This document shows, one piece after another, positions 45,183 to 53,648 of a stretch of DNA of 64,000 nt. The notes under the pieces were generated by a model, which worked only from the letters and a program-made list of their open reading frames with translations, was not told the origin of the DNA and ran no database searches. The stretch covers positions 506,001-570,000 of the forward strand of contig NZ_JAUTBJ010000002.1 of the NCBI RefSeq assembly GCF_030819175.1, read 5' to 3'. The stretch comes from Sphingomonas sp. SORGH_AS_0879. GTDB lineage: Bacteria; Pseudomonadota; Alphaproteobacteria; Sphingomonadales; Sphingomonadaceae. Positions within the stretch are counted from its first letter, which is position 1, and each line of letters begins with the position of its first letter. The translations under genes were made by a program, and so were the position numbers.

Positions 45183-46490
45183 ATGCACCCCATGAGCACG
45201 CTTAACGACGTCCAGCCCGCCGGTTTCTTCACCCGCACCCTGGCCGATGCCGACCCCGCCGTCTTTGCCGGTGTTAGCCACGAACTGGAGCGCGAGCAGA
45301 CCCAGATCGAACTGATCGCCAGCGAGAACATCGTCTCCAAGGCGGTGATGGAGGCGCAGGGCTCGGTCTTCACCAACAAATATGCCGAGGGCTATCCGGG
45401 CAAGCGCTATTATCAGGGTTGCGCCCCGTCGGACGAGGTCGAGCAGCTTGCGATCGACCGCGCCAAGCAGATTTTCGGTTGCGACTTCGTCAACGTCCAG
45501 CCGCATTCGGGCGCGCAGGCGAACGGCGCTGTCATGCTGGCGCTGGCCAAGCCCGGCGACACGATCATGGGCCTGTCGCTTGATGCGGGCGGGCACCTGA
45601 CCCACGGCGCCAAGGCGGCACTGTCGGGCAAGTGGTTCAACGCGGTCCAGTACGGCGTCAATCCCGAAACGCACATGATCGACTATAACGAAGTCGCCCG
45701 GATCGCGCGCGAGAGCCAGCCCAAGATCATCATCGCGGGCGGATCGGCCTATCCCCGCGTCATCGACTTCGCCAAGTTCCGCGCCATCGCGGATGAGGTC
45801 GGCGCCTATTTCATGGTCGACATGGCGCATTTCGCGGGCATCGTCGCGGGCGGCCTGCACCCGACCCCGTTCGGCCATGCGCATGTCGTGACGACGACCA
45901 CGCACAAGACCCTGCGCGGTCCGCGCGGCGGCATGATCATGACCAATGACGAGGCCATCGCGAAGAAGATCAATTCGGCGGTCTTCCCCGGCCTTCAGGG
46001 TGGCCCGCTGATGCACGTCATCGCCGCCAAGGCGGTCGCGTTCGGCGAGGCGCTCCAGCCCGAATTCAAGACCTATATCGCGGCGGTCGTGGAGAATGCC
46101 CGCGTGCTCGCGGCGACGCTCCAGTCGCGCGGGGCGAACCTGGTCGCGGGCGGCACCGATACGCATCTGGCGCTGGTCGACCTGACCCCGCTGGGCATCA
46201 CCGGCCGCGACGCCGACGAGGCGCTGGAGCGCGCGGGCATCACCTGCAACAAGAACGGCATCCCCAACGATCCGCTGCCCCCGATGAAGACCAGCGGCAT
46301 TCGCGTCGGCTCGCCTGCCGGGACCACGCGCGGTTTCGGCCCGGCGGAGTTCGAGCAGATCGGCCATATGGTCGCCGATGTGCTCGACGGTTTGAAGGCC
46401 AAGGGCGAACATGGGGACCCGGAGGTCGAGGCGAACGTTCGTGCCCGTGTGCGTGAGCTTTGCGCGCGCTTTCCGATCTATCAGGGATAA
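45183..46490 (+). CDS. glyA: Serine hydroxymethyltransferase
   Basis: A 435-residue PLP enzyme converting serine and tetrahydrofolate to glycine and methylene-THF. Diagnostic parts are [42 protein letters not shown] and the PLP Lys242 in [14 protein letters not shown]. The start is ambiguous: ATG at 45183 has GAGG three bases before it, and ATG at 45192 has it twelve bases before. It is in an operon with rpiB upstream and a small protein and nrdR downstream. Confidence 0.96.
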   Translation: MHPMSTLNDVQPAGFFTRTLADADPAVFAGVSHELEREQTQIELIASENIVSKAVMEAQGSVFTNKYAEGYPGKRYYQGCAPSDEVEQLAIDRAKQIFGCDFVNVQPHSGAQANGAVMLALAKPGDTIMGLSLDAGGHLTHGAKAALSGKWFNAVQYGVNPETHMIDYNEVARIARESQPKIIIAGGSAYPRVIDFAKFRAIADEVGAYFMVDMAHFAGIVAGGLHPTPFGHAHVVTTTTHKTLRGPRGGMIMTNDEAIAKKINSAVFPGLQGGPLMHVIAAKAVAFGEALQPEFKTYIAAVVENARVLAATLQSRGANLVAGGTDTHLALVDLTPLGITGRDADEALERAGITCNKNGIPNDPLPPMKTSGIRVGSPAGTTRGFGPAEFEQIGHMVADVLDGLKAKGEHGDPEVEANVRARVRELCARFPIYQG

Positions 46491-46501
46491 GGACGTTACC
46501 G

Positions 46502-46693
46502 ATGGCCAAGATCGACCAGAAGATTTCCGAAGTCCAGAACGACATCAAGTCGACGCCGGGCCTGGGCAAGAGCATGGCGAAATGGGGCGCGCTCGGCGCC
46601 GTGGTCGCGATCCCGGTGCCGTTCGTCGGCCCGGTCCTGGGCGCGGCGGCGGGTGCCGGCTACGCCTATTTCAAGGCAAAGAAGAAGGCCTGA
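46502..46693 (+). CDS. Small glycine-zipper-like protein (63 aa)
   Basis: An N-terminal amphipathic helix (MAKIDQKISEVQNDIKS) is followed by a hydrophobic Gly/Ala/Pro segment (WGALGAVVAIPVPFVGPVLG) and a Lys-rich end KAKKKA. An AAGGAC site precedes the ATG. Its TGA is directly followed by the nrdR ATG. It is probably an inner-membrane or membrane-peripheral peptide; no function is known. Confidence 0.7.
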   Translation: MAKIDQKISEVQNDIKSTPGLGKSMAKWGALGAVVAIPVPFVGPVLGAAAGAGYAYFKAKKKA

Positions 46694-47161
46694 ATGCGCT
46701 GCCCCTTCTGCGGCCATGAAGACAGTCAGGTAAAGGACAGCCGCCCCACCGAAGATGGGGCGGCCATCCGCCGCCGCCGCCAGTGCGAAGGCTGCGGCGC
46801 GCGCTTCACCACCTTCGAGCGCATCCAGTTGCGGGAACTGTTCGTGCTGAAGAGCGAGGATCGGCGTGAGCCGTTCGACCGTGAGAAGCTGCTTCGGTCC
46901 ATCGCCATCGCCACGCGCAAACGCCCGATCGATCCGCTGCGGGTGGAGAAGCTCGTGTCCGGCATCCAGCGCCAGTTGGAAACCAGCGGCGAGGGCGAAG
47001 TGTCCTCCAAGCGCATCGGCGAGATGGTGATGGAGGGGCTGAAAGGTCTCGATTCGGTCGCCTATATCCGGTTCGCCAGCGTGTACCGCGAGTTCGGCGA
47101 GGCTAAGGATTTCGAGGCGTTCGCGGGGACGGTGGAAGAGGTCGCGCCCAAGGGGGAGTAG
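46694..47161 (+). CDS. nrdR: Transcriptional repressor NrdR
   Basis: A 155-residue repressor of ribonucleotide reductase genes. The zinc ribbon is [17 protein letters not shown] with [17 protein letters not shown]. An ATP-cone follows ([40 protein letters not shown]). It senses ATP/dATP through the cone. It starts directly after the small protein's stop and ends the rpiB-glyA operon. Confidence 0.96.
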   Translation: MRCPFCGHEDSQVKDSRPTEDGAAIRRRRQCEGCGARFTTFERIQLRELFVLKSEDRREPFDREKLLRSIAIATRKRPIDPLRVEKLVSGIQRQLETSGEGEVSSKRIGEMVMEGLKGLDSVAYIRFASVYREFGEAKDFEAFAGTVEEVAPKGE

Positions 47162-47183
47162 GCGTGTGGTGGGGTTCGGGCAT

Positions 47184-47270
47184 GGGCTTCGACTTCGCTC
47201 AGCCTGAACGGAGATGGGTATTCTGGGCTTGGCAAAGACAGCCGTTCAGGCTGATCGAAGTCGAAGCCCA
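47184..47270. repeat. Family A inverted repeat pair
   Basis: GGGCTTCGACTTCGCTCAGC at 47184 and the inverted arm ending 47270. The arms carry the variant CAGCCTGAAC at the tip. It lies between nrdR and the GIY-YIG gene. Confidence 0.75.
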
Positions 47271-47336
47271 AGGGAATGCCTTGCCCCCAACCATTGTCGC
47301 GATAGCATCGGGCGATTGGTCGATGGGAACCGGACA

Positions 47337-47657
47337 ATGGCCTTCTACGGCTACATCCTCCGCTGCTCGGACGGCAGCTTCTACACGGGCCATACCGACA
47401 ATCTCGAACACCGCATCGCCCAGCATCAATCCGGCGACCTCCCCTGCTACACCCAGACCCGCCGCCCGGTGGAACTGGCCTGGACCCAGGACTTCCCCAC
47501 CCGCCACGAAGCCCTGACCGCCGAACGCCAGATCAAAGGCTGGTCCCGCACCGAGAAGAGCGCGTTGATCGCATCGGACTGGACGACACTCAAAGAAGCC
47601 GCGATACCGCACTCCGAACGTGCCCTTCGACTTCGCTCAGGGCGAACGGAAGATTGA
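47337..47657 (+). CDS. GIY-YIG nuclease domain protein with repeat-derived tail
   Basis: A 106-residue protein of the small UPF0213-like GIY-YIG group. It has AFYGYILRCSDGSFYTGHTD (GIY and YIG equivalents), an Arg in EHRIAQH and the late helix LTAERQIKGWSR. The last dozen residues (SERALRLRSGRTED) are translated from a family A repeat at 47619-47650, not from conserved domain sequence. The function of the group is unknown; GIY-YIG domains cut or nick DNA. The start at 47337 fits the domain edge. Confidence 0.85.
   Translation: MAFYGYILRCSDGSFYTGHTDNLEHRIAQHQSGDLPCYTQTRRPVELAWTQDFPTRHEALTAERQIKGWSRTEKSALIASDWTTLKEAAIPHSERALRLRSGRTED
47619..47650. repeat. Single family A repeat inside a coding region
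   Basis: CGTGCCCTTCGACTTCGCTC AGGGCGAACGGA, one arm only. It encodes the C-terminal tail of the GIY-YIG protein, and its last bases (CGGAAG) lie 10 bases before the trmJ TTG, where a ribosome site is expected. Confidence 0.75.
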
Positions 47658-47660
47658 GTT

Positions 47661-48386
47661 TTGTCGAACAGCCAACCCCCCGTCATCGTCCTGGTCCGCC
47701 CGCAGCTTGGCGAAAATATCGGCAAGGCGGCGCGCGCCATGCTCAATTTCGGGCTGGTCGAGATGCGCCTCGTCACGCCGCGCGACGGCTGGCCCAATCC
47801 GCAGGCGGGGCCCGCGGCCTCGGGTGCGGACATCGTGCTGGAACAGGCCAAGGTCTTTGAGAGCGTCGCCGAGGCGGTCGCCGATTGCTCGCAGGTCTAT
47901 GCCACCACCGTCCGCAAGCGCGGCGTGACCAAGCCGGTCGTCACGCCGGAAGAGGCCGCGCGCGAAATCCATGCCGATACGACCGGCCGCGCCGCCTTCC
48001 TGTTCGGCCCGGAGCGCTCGGGACTGGAGACCGACGACGTGGCGATCGCGCGCAAGATCGTCACCGTGCCGATCAACCCGGAATTCGGCAGCCTCAATCT
48101 GGCGCAGGCGGTGATCCTGATCGCCTATGAATGGTCGAAGGGCATGGCGCTGGCCCAGCCGCCCGAGGTCGCATTGCCGGATGTCGCGCCGCAGGGTGAA
48201 CTGGACGGGATGATCGACCAGTTGGAGGATATGCTCGACGGCGCGGGCTATTTCTTCCCGGAGGATCGCACGCCCGCGACCAAGCGCACGCTGCGCACCC
48301 TGCTGACCAAGCCCGGCTGGTCGAGCCAGGAAATCCGCACGTTGCGCGGGGTGCTCTCGACGCTGGCGCGGCCCCGCCAGCGGTAA
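47661..48386 (+). CDS. trmJ: tRNA (cytidine/uridine-2'-O-)-methyltransferase TrmJ
   Basis: A 241-residue SPOUT methyltransferase. The N-terminal strand is PVIVLVRPQLGENIGKAARAM. The SAM knot is FGPERSGLETDD, then PINPEFGSLNLAQAVILIAYE. It methylates position 32 of several tRNAs. The start is a TTG at 47661 three bases after the GIY-YIG stop; the nearest ribosome-site-like bases (GGAAG) come from a family A repeat. The C-terminal 70 residues form a helical dimerisation region. Confidence 0.92.
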   Translation: MSNSQPPVIVLVRPQLGENIGKAARAMLNFGLVEMRLVTPRDGWPNPQAGPAASGADIVLEQAKVFESVAEAVADCSQVYATTVRKRGVTKPVVTPEEAAREIHADTTGRAAFLFGPERSGLETDDVAIARKIVTVPINPEFGSLNLAQAVILIAYEWSKGMALAQPPEVALPDVAPQGELDGMIDQLEDMLDGAGYFFPEDRTPATKRTLRTLLTKPGWSSQEIRTLRGVLSTLARPRQR

Positions 48387-48428
48387 GGGGGCAAATCCCA
48401 AAGCCCCGTTCAGCCCGGTAACCATCCC

Positions 48429-48521
48429 TCCGTTCGGGCTGGGCGAAGTCGAAGCCCACGCCGATCGGGGTGTTCGGCGGAGCTTGTCCCTTGGGCTTCG
48501 ACTTCGCTCAGCCTGAACGGA
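48429..48521. repeat. Family A inverted repeat pair
   Basis: TCCGTTCGGGCTGGGCGAAG at 48429-48458 and CCCTTGGGCTTCGACTTCGC at 48488-48521, in inverted orientation. It lies between the convergent trmJ and chorismate mutase genes. Confidence 0.75.
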
Positions 48522-48539
48522 GCTTGGGTAAGGGGGCCG

Positions 48540-48848
48540 TTACCCGCGCGTCCGGTCGAACGTCGCCAGTTCATAGGCGATCGATCCCTCGACCAGCGTT
48601 TCCCACATCTCCGCGATTACCGCCTCGGGCACACCCAGCCGCTTCGCCTCGGCGCGCGCCTGCTCGATCACCTGGGTCTTGCGGTCTTCGTCGCGCACCC
48701 GGTCGCGGGTCGGTTTGATCCGCGCGGCGGCATCCATATAGGCGAAGCGGCGCGCCAGCAGTGCGACCAACTCACGGTCGGTCTGGTCCACGCCTGCGCG
48801 GACCTCCGCCATGGTCGTGCAATCGGGTCCGGCGAGGATATGAGTCAT
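48540..48848 (-). CDS. Chorismate mutase (AroQ class)
   Basis: A 102-residue all-helical protein of AroQ fold. The first helix VRAGVDQTDRELVALLARRF carries active-site Arg and Asp. The second has RIKPTRDRVRDEDRKTQVIE, and the third VIAEMWETLVEGSIAYE. It rearranges chorismate to prephenate; isochorismate pyruvate-lyase activity cannot be excluded in this family. It is a single gene. Confidence 0.88.
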   Translation of the reverse strand: MTHILAGPDCTTMAEVRAGVDQTDRELVALLARRFAYMDAAARIKPTRDRVRDEDRKTQVIEQARAEAKRLGVPEAVIAEMWETLVEGSIAYELATFDRTRG

Positions 48849-48954
48849 GGGAAGGGCTCTGCCGGGCGGCGTCCCTGCTGTCCAGCCCGGCTTGCGATGG
48901 GGCGACGGATCGCGTTAGCTTGCCGAACATGCTGTTCCGACGGGAGATAGGACG

Positions 48955-49191
48955 ATGCTGACCGGTTGGCTGTTGCTGGCCCTGACGGGGCAGGAGGTTC
49001 AACCGACGCCCGCGCCGCCCAAGGTGAAGGACAAGGAAAGGACGATCTGTCGCAGTGAGGGGACCACGGGATCCCGGCTGGGCGGACGTCGCGTCTGCCA
49101 CACGCGCGAGGAGTGGGACATGATCGCCGCCAATGCGCGCAAGGATGTCGAGGATGCGGCCAGTCGCATGACCACCGCGCAAGGCAACTGA
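48955..49191 (+). CDS. Small secreted hypothetical protein (78 aa)
   Basis: A short hydrophobic start MLTGWLLLALTGQ, then a Pro-rich linker and a domain with two Cys: ERTICRSEGTTGSRLGGRRV followed by CHTREEWDMIAANARKD. The TGSRLGGRRVC motif recurs in small exported sphingomonad proteins of unknown role, and the Cys pair probably forms a disulfide in the periplasm. An AGGA site precedes the ATG. Confidence 0.7.
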   Translation: MLTGWLLLALTGQEVQPTPAPPKVKDKERTICRSEGTTGSRLGGRRVCHTREEWDMIAANARKDVEDAASRMTTAQGN

Positions 49192-49349
49192 TCCCCGCTT
49201 CGCTTGACTCGGGTGGGCCTGTCCGCTAGGCGCGCCCCTTCGCAATTGCCCCCGCATCCCGGTGAAGCGGTGGGCCTGCGCTTGTCTCACAAAGACGGGC
49301 ATGGTGCGATACCGGGACCAACGTCGTTCGTAGTTGCTAAGGAATATAC

Positions 49350-49964
49350 ATGTCGAAGCGTCAGAGCGCAAAGTACAAGCTCGACCGCCGTATGGGCGAG
49401 AACATCTGGGGTCGTCCCAAGAGCCCGGTCAACAAGCGTGAATACGGCCCAGGCCAGCATGGTCAGCGTCGCAAGGGTAAGATGTCGGACTTCGGTCTGC
49501 AGCTTCGCGCCAAGCAGAAGCTGAAGGGCTATTATGGCGACGTGACCGAGAAGCAGTTCAAGGCCTGCTATCAGGAAGCCGCCCGCATGAAGGGCGATAC
49601 CTCGCAGAACCTGATCGGCCTGCTCGAGCAGCGTCTGGACATGATCGTGTACCGCGCCAAGTTCGCGCCGACGATCTTCGCCGCGCGCCAGCTGGTCAGC
49701 CACGGCCACATCCGCGTCAACGGCGTGAAGTGCAACATCGCGTCGCGTCGCTGCTTCGTCGGCGACGAGATTTCGCTGGGCTCGAAGGCGACCGAAATGG
49801 CGCTGGTCATGGAAGCACAGCAGCTCGCCGAGCGTGAAGTGCCCGACTACGTCACCGCCGACGGCAACACCAAGGTCGCGCTGACCCGCGTGCCGACGCT
49901 GGACGAGGTGCCCTATCCGGTGAAGATGGAACCGAACCTGGTCGTCGAATTCTATTCGCGCTAA
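49350..49964 (+). CDS. rpsD: 30S ribosomal protein S4
   Basis: A 204-residue S4 starting [20 protein letters not shown]. It has the S4 RNA-binding domain [20 protein letters not shown] with [14 protein letters not shown]4 nucleates 30S assembly and can autoregulate translation. It is a single-gene unit, as is usual in alphaproteobacteria. The 158-base leader (49192-49349) could hold its promoter and a regulatory structure; I see no clear motif. An intrinsic terminator follows. Confidence 0.97.
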   Translation: MSKRQSAKYKLDRRMGENIWGRPKSPVNKREYGPGQHGQRRKGKMSDFGLQLRAKQKLKGYYGDVTEKQFKACYQEAARMKGDTSQNLIGLLEQRLDMIVYRAKFAPTIFAARQLVSHGHIRVNGVKCNIASRRCFVGDEISLGSKATEMALVMEAQQLAEREVPDYVTADGNTKVALTRVPTLDEVPYPVKMEPNLVVEFYSR

Positions 49965-49990
49965 GTTTTCGGGTCTTACCGAATGCGAAG

Positions 49991-50017
49991 AGGCGGTCCT
50001 TCGGGGCCGCCTTTTTT
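49991..50017 (+). terminator. Intrinsic terminator of rpsD
   Basis: AGGCGGTCC-TTCG-GGGCCGCCT hairpin with a stable UUCG-type loop, followed by a run of six T. It lies 27 bases after the rpsD stop. Confidence 0.93.
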
Positions 50018-50084
50018 CGTTCTGGATATGTCATGATCGGTCAAGCTGTCGTCGTGATTCCGCCACGAATCCTGGCGAGCCGTG

Positions 50085-50573
50085 ATGGCCATGACGATCA
50101 TCCGCCCCGCCCGCTTTCCCGAAGACGCGACGTCCGTGCTGGACATTTGGCGAGAATTTGTCGCCAGCCCGAGCGTCAGCCTGGACTATCAGGGCAATGA
50201 GGCGGAGTTCGCCGTGCTTCCCGGCAAATATGCTCGGCCAGCGGGGTGCGTGTTGCTCGCCGATCGGGGCGGCGCCATCGACGGATGCATCGCCTTTCGT
50301 CGGGTGACCCCGGCCATCGCCGAGATGAAGCGCCTTTATGTGCGGCCCAGGGCGCGCGGCGAACGGCTGGGCCATGGACTGGTGAAGCGGTTGATCGAAG
50401 AAGCCCGCGCGGCGGGCTATTCGGAAATCCGCCTCGACGTGCTGGCGGAGTTTACGCAGGCGCAAAAGCTCTATGCCGAGTTCGGCTTCGTTCCGGCCGA
50501 GGCGGTGTCCTATAATCCGTTACCTGGCACGGCGTTCCTGGGGCTTAAGCTGGAGCCGTCCTCTACCCTGTAG
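50085..50573 (+). CDS. GNAT-family N-acetyltransferase
   Basis: A 162-residue acetyltransferase. The acetyl-CoA loop is RPRARGERLGHGLVKRLIEE, preceded by EMKRLYVRP and followed by RLDVLAEFTQAQKLYAEFGF. The substrate is unknown; the C-terminal YNPLPGTAFLGL is typical of small-molecule GNATs. Start codons ATG 50085 and ATG 50091 are both possible (a GTG lies at 50082). Confidence 0.85.
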   Translation: MAMTIIRPARFPEDATSVLDIWREFVASPSVSLDYQGNEAEFAVLPGKYARPAGCVLLADRGGAIDGCIAFRRVTPAIAEMKRLYVRPRARGERLGHGLVKRLIEEARAAGYSEIRLDVLAEFTQAQKLYAEFGFVPAEAVSYNPLPGTAFLGLKLEPSSTL

Positions 50574-50609
50574 ATCGGGTCGATACACCTCGGCCACATG
50601 CCACCCAGG

Positions 50610-50753
50610 CTATCCACTCGCGTGCTTGTTCTGCACGATCGCGACGATGACGGCGGCGGCCATTCCCAAGGGAAAGAACAGGCCGAACTTGCCGAACAGC
50701 AGGCCGATAAGGCCGAATATGACCAGCACGGCCGGAGGTGACAGCTTTTTCAT
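50610..50753 (-). CDS. Small membrane protein (47 aa)
   Basis: MKKLSPPAVLVIFGLIGLLF followed by GKFGLFFPLGMAAAVIVAIV and a short basic end. Two hydrophobic helices with a Gly/Phe turn make a hairpin in the membrane. The frame is open further upstream, but MKKLSPP is a typical start. There is no clear ribosome site and no known family. Confidence 0.55.
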   Translation of the reverse strand: MKKLSPPAVLVIFGLIGLLFGKFGLFFPLGMAAAVIVAIVQNKHASG

Positions 50754-50846
50754 ATCGCCAGACTGAAGCCCCCGCCGCCCTTTGGCAAGCTTGCCCCGAA
50801 CCCCGACGCCGGGCACAAGGCGAGCATAACAAAGGGGAAGTTCATC

Positions 50847-52478
50847 ATGCGCCGTCTGGTCCTATTGTCCCTTCTGCTCTCGGGCACCGCCATCGCGCAG
50901 CAGCAGCCCGCCATTTCGGTCGATACGCTGAAGACGGTCACGCAAACCCTGTCCTCCGACGAATATGAAGGCCGAGCGCCCACCACCCCCGCCGAGGACA
51001 AGACGGTCGCGTACATCATCGACCGCTTCCAGAAGGCGGGGCTGAAACCCGGCAACAAGGGAAGCTGGACCCAGGACGTGCCGATGGTCGAGATCACCGC
51101 CACCGACGTTCAGCCCTTTACCGTCAAGGGCAAGGGCGCGCCGATCCCGCTCGCCTATCGCACCGACATGGTCGTCGGCACCTATCGCGTGACCCCGCGC
51201 ATCGACCTGACGACCAGCGAGATGGTCTTCGTCGGATACGGCATCACCGCGCCCGAAAAGGGCTGGGACGATTATGCCGGGGTCGATGTGCGTGGCAAGA
51301 CGGTGGTCATCCTGGTCAATGACGCCGACTGGCAGACCATGGGGCGCGAGGGCCCGTTCGAGGGGCGGGCGATGACCTGGTATGGCCGCTGGCCGTACAA
51401 GTTCGAGAATGCCGCCAAACATGGCGCCGCCGCCGCGCTGATCGTGCACCAGACCGAACCCGCGGCTTACCCCTGGGCGGTGGTGCAGTCGTCGTGGACC
51501 GGACCGCAACTCGAACTGGACGAGGCGGGCGACCATATGGACCAGAGCCAGATCATCGGCTGGCTGCAACAGGCGATGGCCGAGCGTATCCTGAAGGCGG
51601 CGGGCAAGGACCTCGCCACGCTGACCAAGGCGGCGCAGACCAAGGGGTTCAAGGCGGTGCCGCTGGGCCTGACCCTGTCGGGCGGCTTCACCAACGCGAT
51701 CCGGCGTCAGGCGTCGAAGAATGTCATCGGCCTGCTGCCCGGCACCACCGAGCCGGGGGATTATGTCCTCTATTCCGCGCATTGGGATCATCTGGGCCGC
51801 TGCGACGCGGTGGACGGCGACGATATCTGCAACGGCGCGCTCGACAATGCGAGCGGCGTGGCGGGCCTGGTCGCGCTGGCCGAGGCGCAGGCCAAGGCGG
51901 GGCCGGCGAAGCGCTCCATCGCCTTTCTGGCGGTAACGGCGGAGGAAAGCGGACTGCTTGGTTCTGGCTATTATGCGCAACATCCGGTGTTCCCGCTCGC
52001 CCGCACGGTCGGCGGGGTGAACATGGACGGGCTGAACGTCACCGGGCGCTCGAAGGACTTCGTTCTGGTCGGCAAGGGCAAGTCCGAGATCGAGGATCTG
52101 GCCAAGGGGCTGGTCGGCGCGCAAGGCCGCTATATCGGTGAGGAAGCGAACCCGGAGCGGGGCAGCTATTACCGGTCCGACCATTTCTCCTTCGCCAAAC
52201 AGGGGGTTCCGATGCTCGACGGCGGGTCGGGACAGGACAAGGTGATGGGCGGCGTCGCGGCGGGCAAGAAGGCGAGCGAGGACTATGTCGCGCACCGTTA
52301 TCACAAGCCCGCCGATGAATATGATCCCAACTGGGATTGGTCGGGCGCGGTCGAGGATTTGACGGTCTATTATCAATTGGGCAGGACGCTGGCGGACCGG
52401 CCGGGCCTGTGGCCCAACTGGTATCCCACCGCCGAATTTCGCGGTATTCGCGATCAAAGCAGGAAGAATGCCCAGTGA
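50847..52478 (+). CDS. M28-family zinc peptidase, exported
   Basis: A 543-residue protein with signal MRRLVLLSLLLSGTAIA, an inserted PA domain (about residues 120-260) and an M28 catalytic domain. Metal ligands are in SAHWDHLG (His, Asp), NGALDNASG (Asp), the catalytic Glu in TAEESGLLG, and later Asp and His (GGVNMDG, HRYHKPAD). It is probably a periplasmic aminopeptidase or glutaminyl-cyclase-like enzyme. Its stop overlaps the aguA start as GTGA. Confidence 0.9.
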   Translation: MRRLVLLSLLLSGTAIAQQQPAISVDTLKTVTQTLSSDEYEGRAPTTPAEDKTVAYIIDRFQKAGLKPGNKGSWTQDVPMVEITATDVQPFTVKGKGAPIPLAYRTDMVVGTYRVTPRIDLTTSEMVFVGYGITAPEKGWDDYAGVDVRGKTVVILVNDADWQTMGREGPFEGRAMTWYGRWPYKFENAAKHGAAAALIVHQTEPAAYPWAVVQSSWTGPQLELDEAGDHMDQSQIIGWLQQAMAERILKAAGKDLATLTKAAQTKGFKAVPLGLTLSGGFTNAIRRQASKNVIGLLPGTTEPGDYVLYSAHWDHLGRCDAVDGDDICNGALDNASGVAGLVALAEAQAKAGPAKRSIAFLAVTAEESGLLGSGYYAQHPVFPLARTVGGVNMDGLNVTGRSKDFVLVGKGKSEIEDLAKGLVGAQGRYIGEEANPERGSYYRSDHFSFAKQGVPMLDGGSGQDKVMGGVAAGKKASEDYVAHRYHKPADEYDPNWDWSGAVEDLTVYYQLGRTLADRPGLWPNWYPTAEFRGIRDQSRKNAQ

Positions 52479-53461
52479 CCACGATGCCCGTGACCACGCC
52501 TCCACCGCCCGAATGGGCCCGGCATGAGGCCGTATGGATCGGATTCCCCAGCCATCCGGAATTGTGGGAAGAGGATCTGGAGCCCGCACGCGCGGAGGTG
52601 CTGGCCTTTGCCCGCGCGGTGCATGCCGATGGCCGGGGCGAGCGGGTGATCCTGGTCGCCGCCGATGGCGAAGCCGCCGATGCGGCGCGCGCCATGGCGG
52701 GGGATGCCGCCGATGTGGTGGTGCAGCCCTTCGGCGACATCTGGCTGCGCGATACCGGGCCGATCGTCACCGGCGACGGCACGGCGCGGCTGTTCCGCTT
52801 CAACGGCTGGGGCGGGAAATACGACCTGCCCGGCGACGATACGGTCGGCGGGCGGCTGGCCGAGGATCGCGGGATCGCCGCGACGCGCTGCGACTGGGTG
52901 CTGGAGGGCGGCGCGATCGACGGGGACGGCACCGGACTGGTCGTCACCACGCGCCAGTGCCTGCTCAACCCCAATCGCAATCCCGAACTGACCGAGGAGG
53001 CGATCACCGCGCGGCTGGCGAAGGATCTGGGGCTGACCCGCGTGGTGTGGTTGGGGGACGGGCTGCTCAACGACCATACCGACGGGCATGTCGACAATCT
53101 GGCGCGCTTCGTCGGGCCGAACCGGATCGCGCTGCCGGAAGCGGCGGAGAATGATCCCAACTGGCAGGTCTATATGGTCGCCAAGCGCGACGCGATCGCC
53201 GCCGGGCTGGAGGTCGTGACCATCCCGTCGCCGGGCCGCGTGCTTCGCGACGAGGAGATCGTGCCCGCCAGCTATATGAACTTCTATATCGGCAATGCGG
53301 CGGTGGTCGTGCCCATCTATGGCAGCGAGAATGACGCGGCGGGCGTCGCGGCGATCCAGGCGATCTTCCCCGACCGCGAAGTGGTGGGCCTGCGCGCCGA
53401 TGCGATCCTGACCGGCGGCGGCAGCTTCCACTGTATCTCGCAGCAGATTCCGGCGCGGTGA
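52475..53461 (+). CDS. aguA: Agmatine deiminase
   Basis: A 328-residue guanidino-group hydrolase that converts agmatine to N-carbamoylputrescine. It has HEAVWIGFPSHPELW, GDIWLRDTGPI, FNGWGGKY, the catalytic His in DHTDGHVDN and the nucleophile Cys near the C-terminus in GGGSFHCISQQIP. The GTG at 52475 has an AGGAAG site at normal spacing and is coupled to the M28 gene; ATG 52484 is the alternative. With aguB it forms the agmatine route to putrescine. Confidence 0.94.
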   Translation: MTTMPVTTPPPPEWARHEAVWIGFPSHPELWEEDLEPARAEVLAFARAVHADGRGERVILVAADGEAADAARAMAGDAADVVVQPFGDIWLRDTGPIVTGDGTARLFRFNGWGGKYDLPGDDTVGGRLAEDRGIAATRCDWVLEGGAIDGDGTGLVVTTRQCLLNPNRNPELTEEAITARLAKDLGLTRVVWLGDGLLNDHTDGHVDNLARFVGPNRIALPEAAENDPNWQVYMVAKRDAIAAGLEVVTIPSPGRVLRDEEIVPASYMNFYIGNAAVVVPIYGSENDAAGVAAIQAIFPDREVVGLRADAILTGGGSFHCISQQIPAR

Positions 53462-53486
53462 TGCGCTGATCCCGTTCGGGGGTAGA

Positions 53487-53521
53487 GGGCCCGCGCTTTC
53501 GGAAGAGAGCGCGGGCCTTTT
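53487..53521 (+). terminator. Intrinsic terminator after aguA
   Basis: GGCCCGCGCT pairs with AGCGCGGGCC around a ten-base loop and is followed by TTTT. It lies 26 bases after the aguA stop. Confidence 0.9.
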
Positions 53522-53550
53522 GCTTGCGAGGCACGCCCCCAACCCCCGTT

Positions 53551-53580
53551 CGGCCTTCGACTTCGCTCAGGCTGAACGGA
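53551..53580. repeat. Single family A repeat
   Basis: CGGCCTTCGACTTCGCTCAG GCTGAACGGA, a single arm without a nearby inverted partner. It lies between the aguA terminator and the membrane protein gene. Confidence 0.7.
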
Positions 53581-53648
53581 AGGGAGGAAGAATCCCGTGA
53601 CCCGTGGCGTCTGGTCCGATACCCTCTTCTCAACGGAGGGAATGCGCC

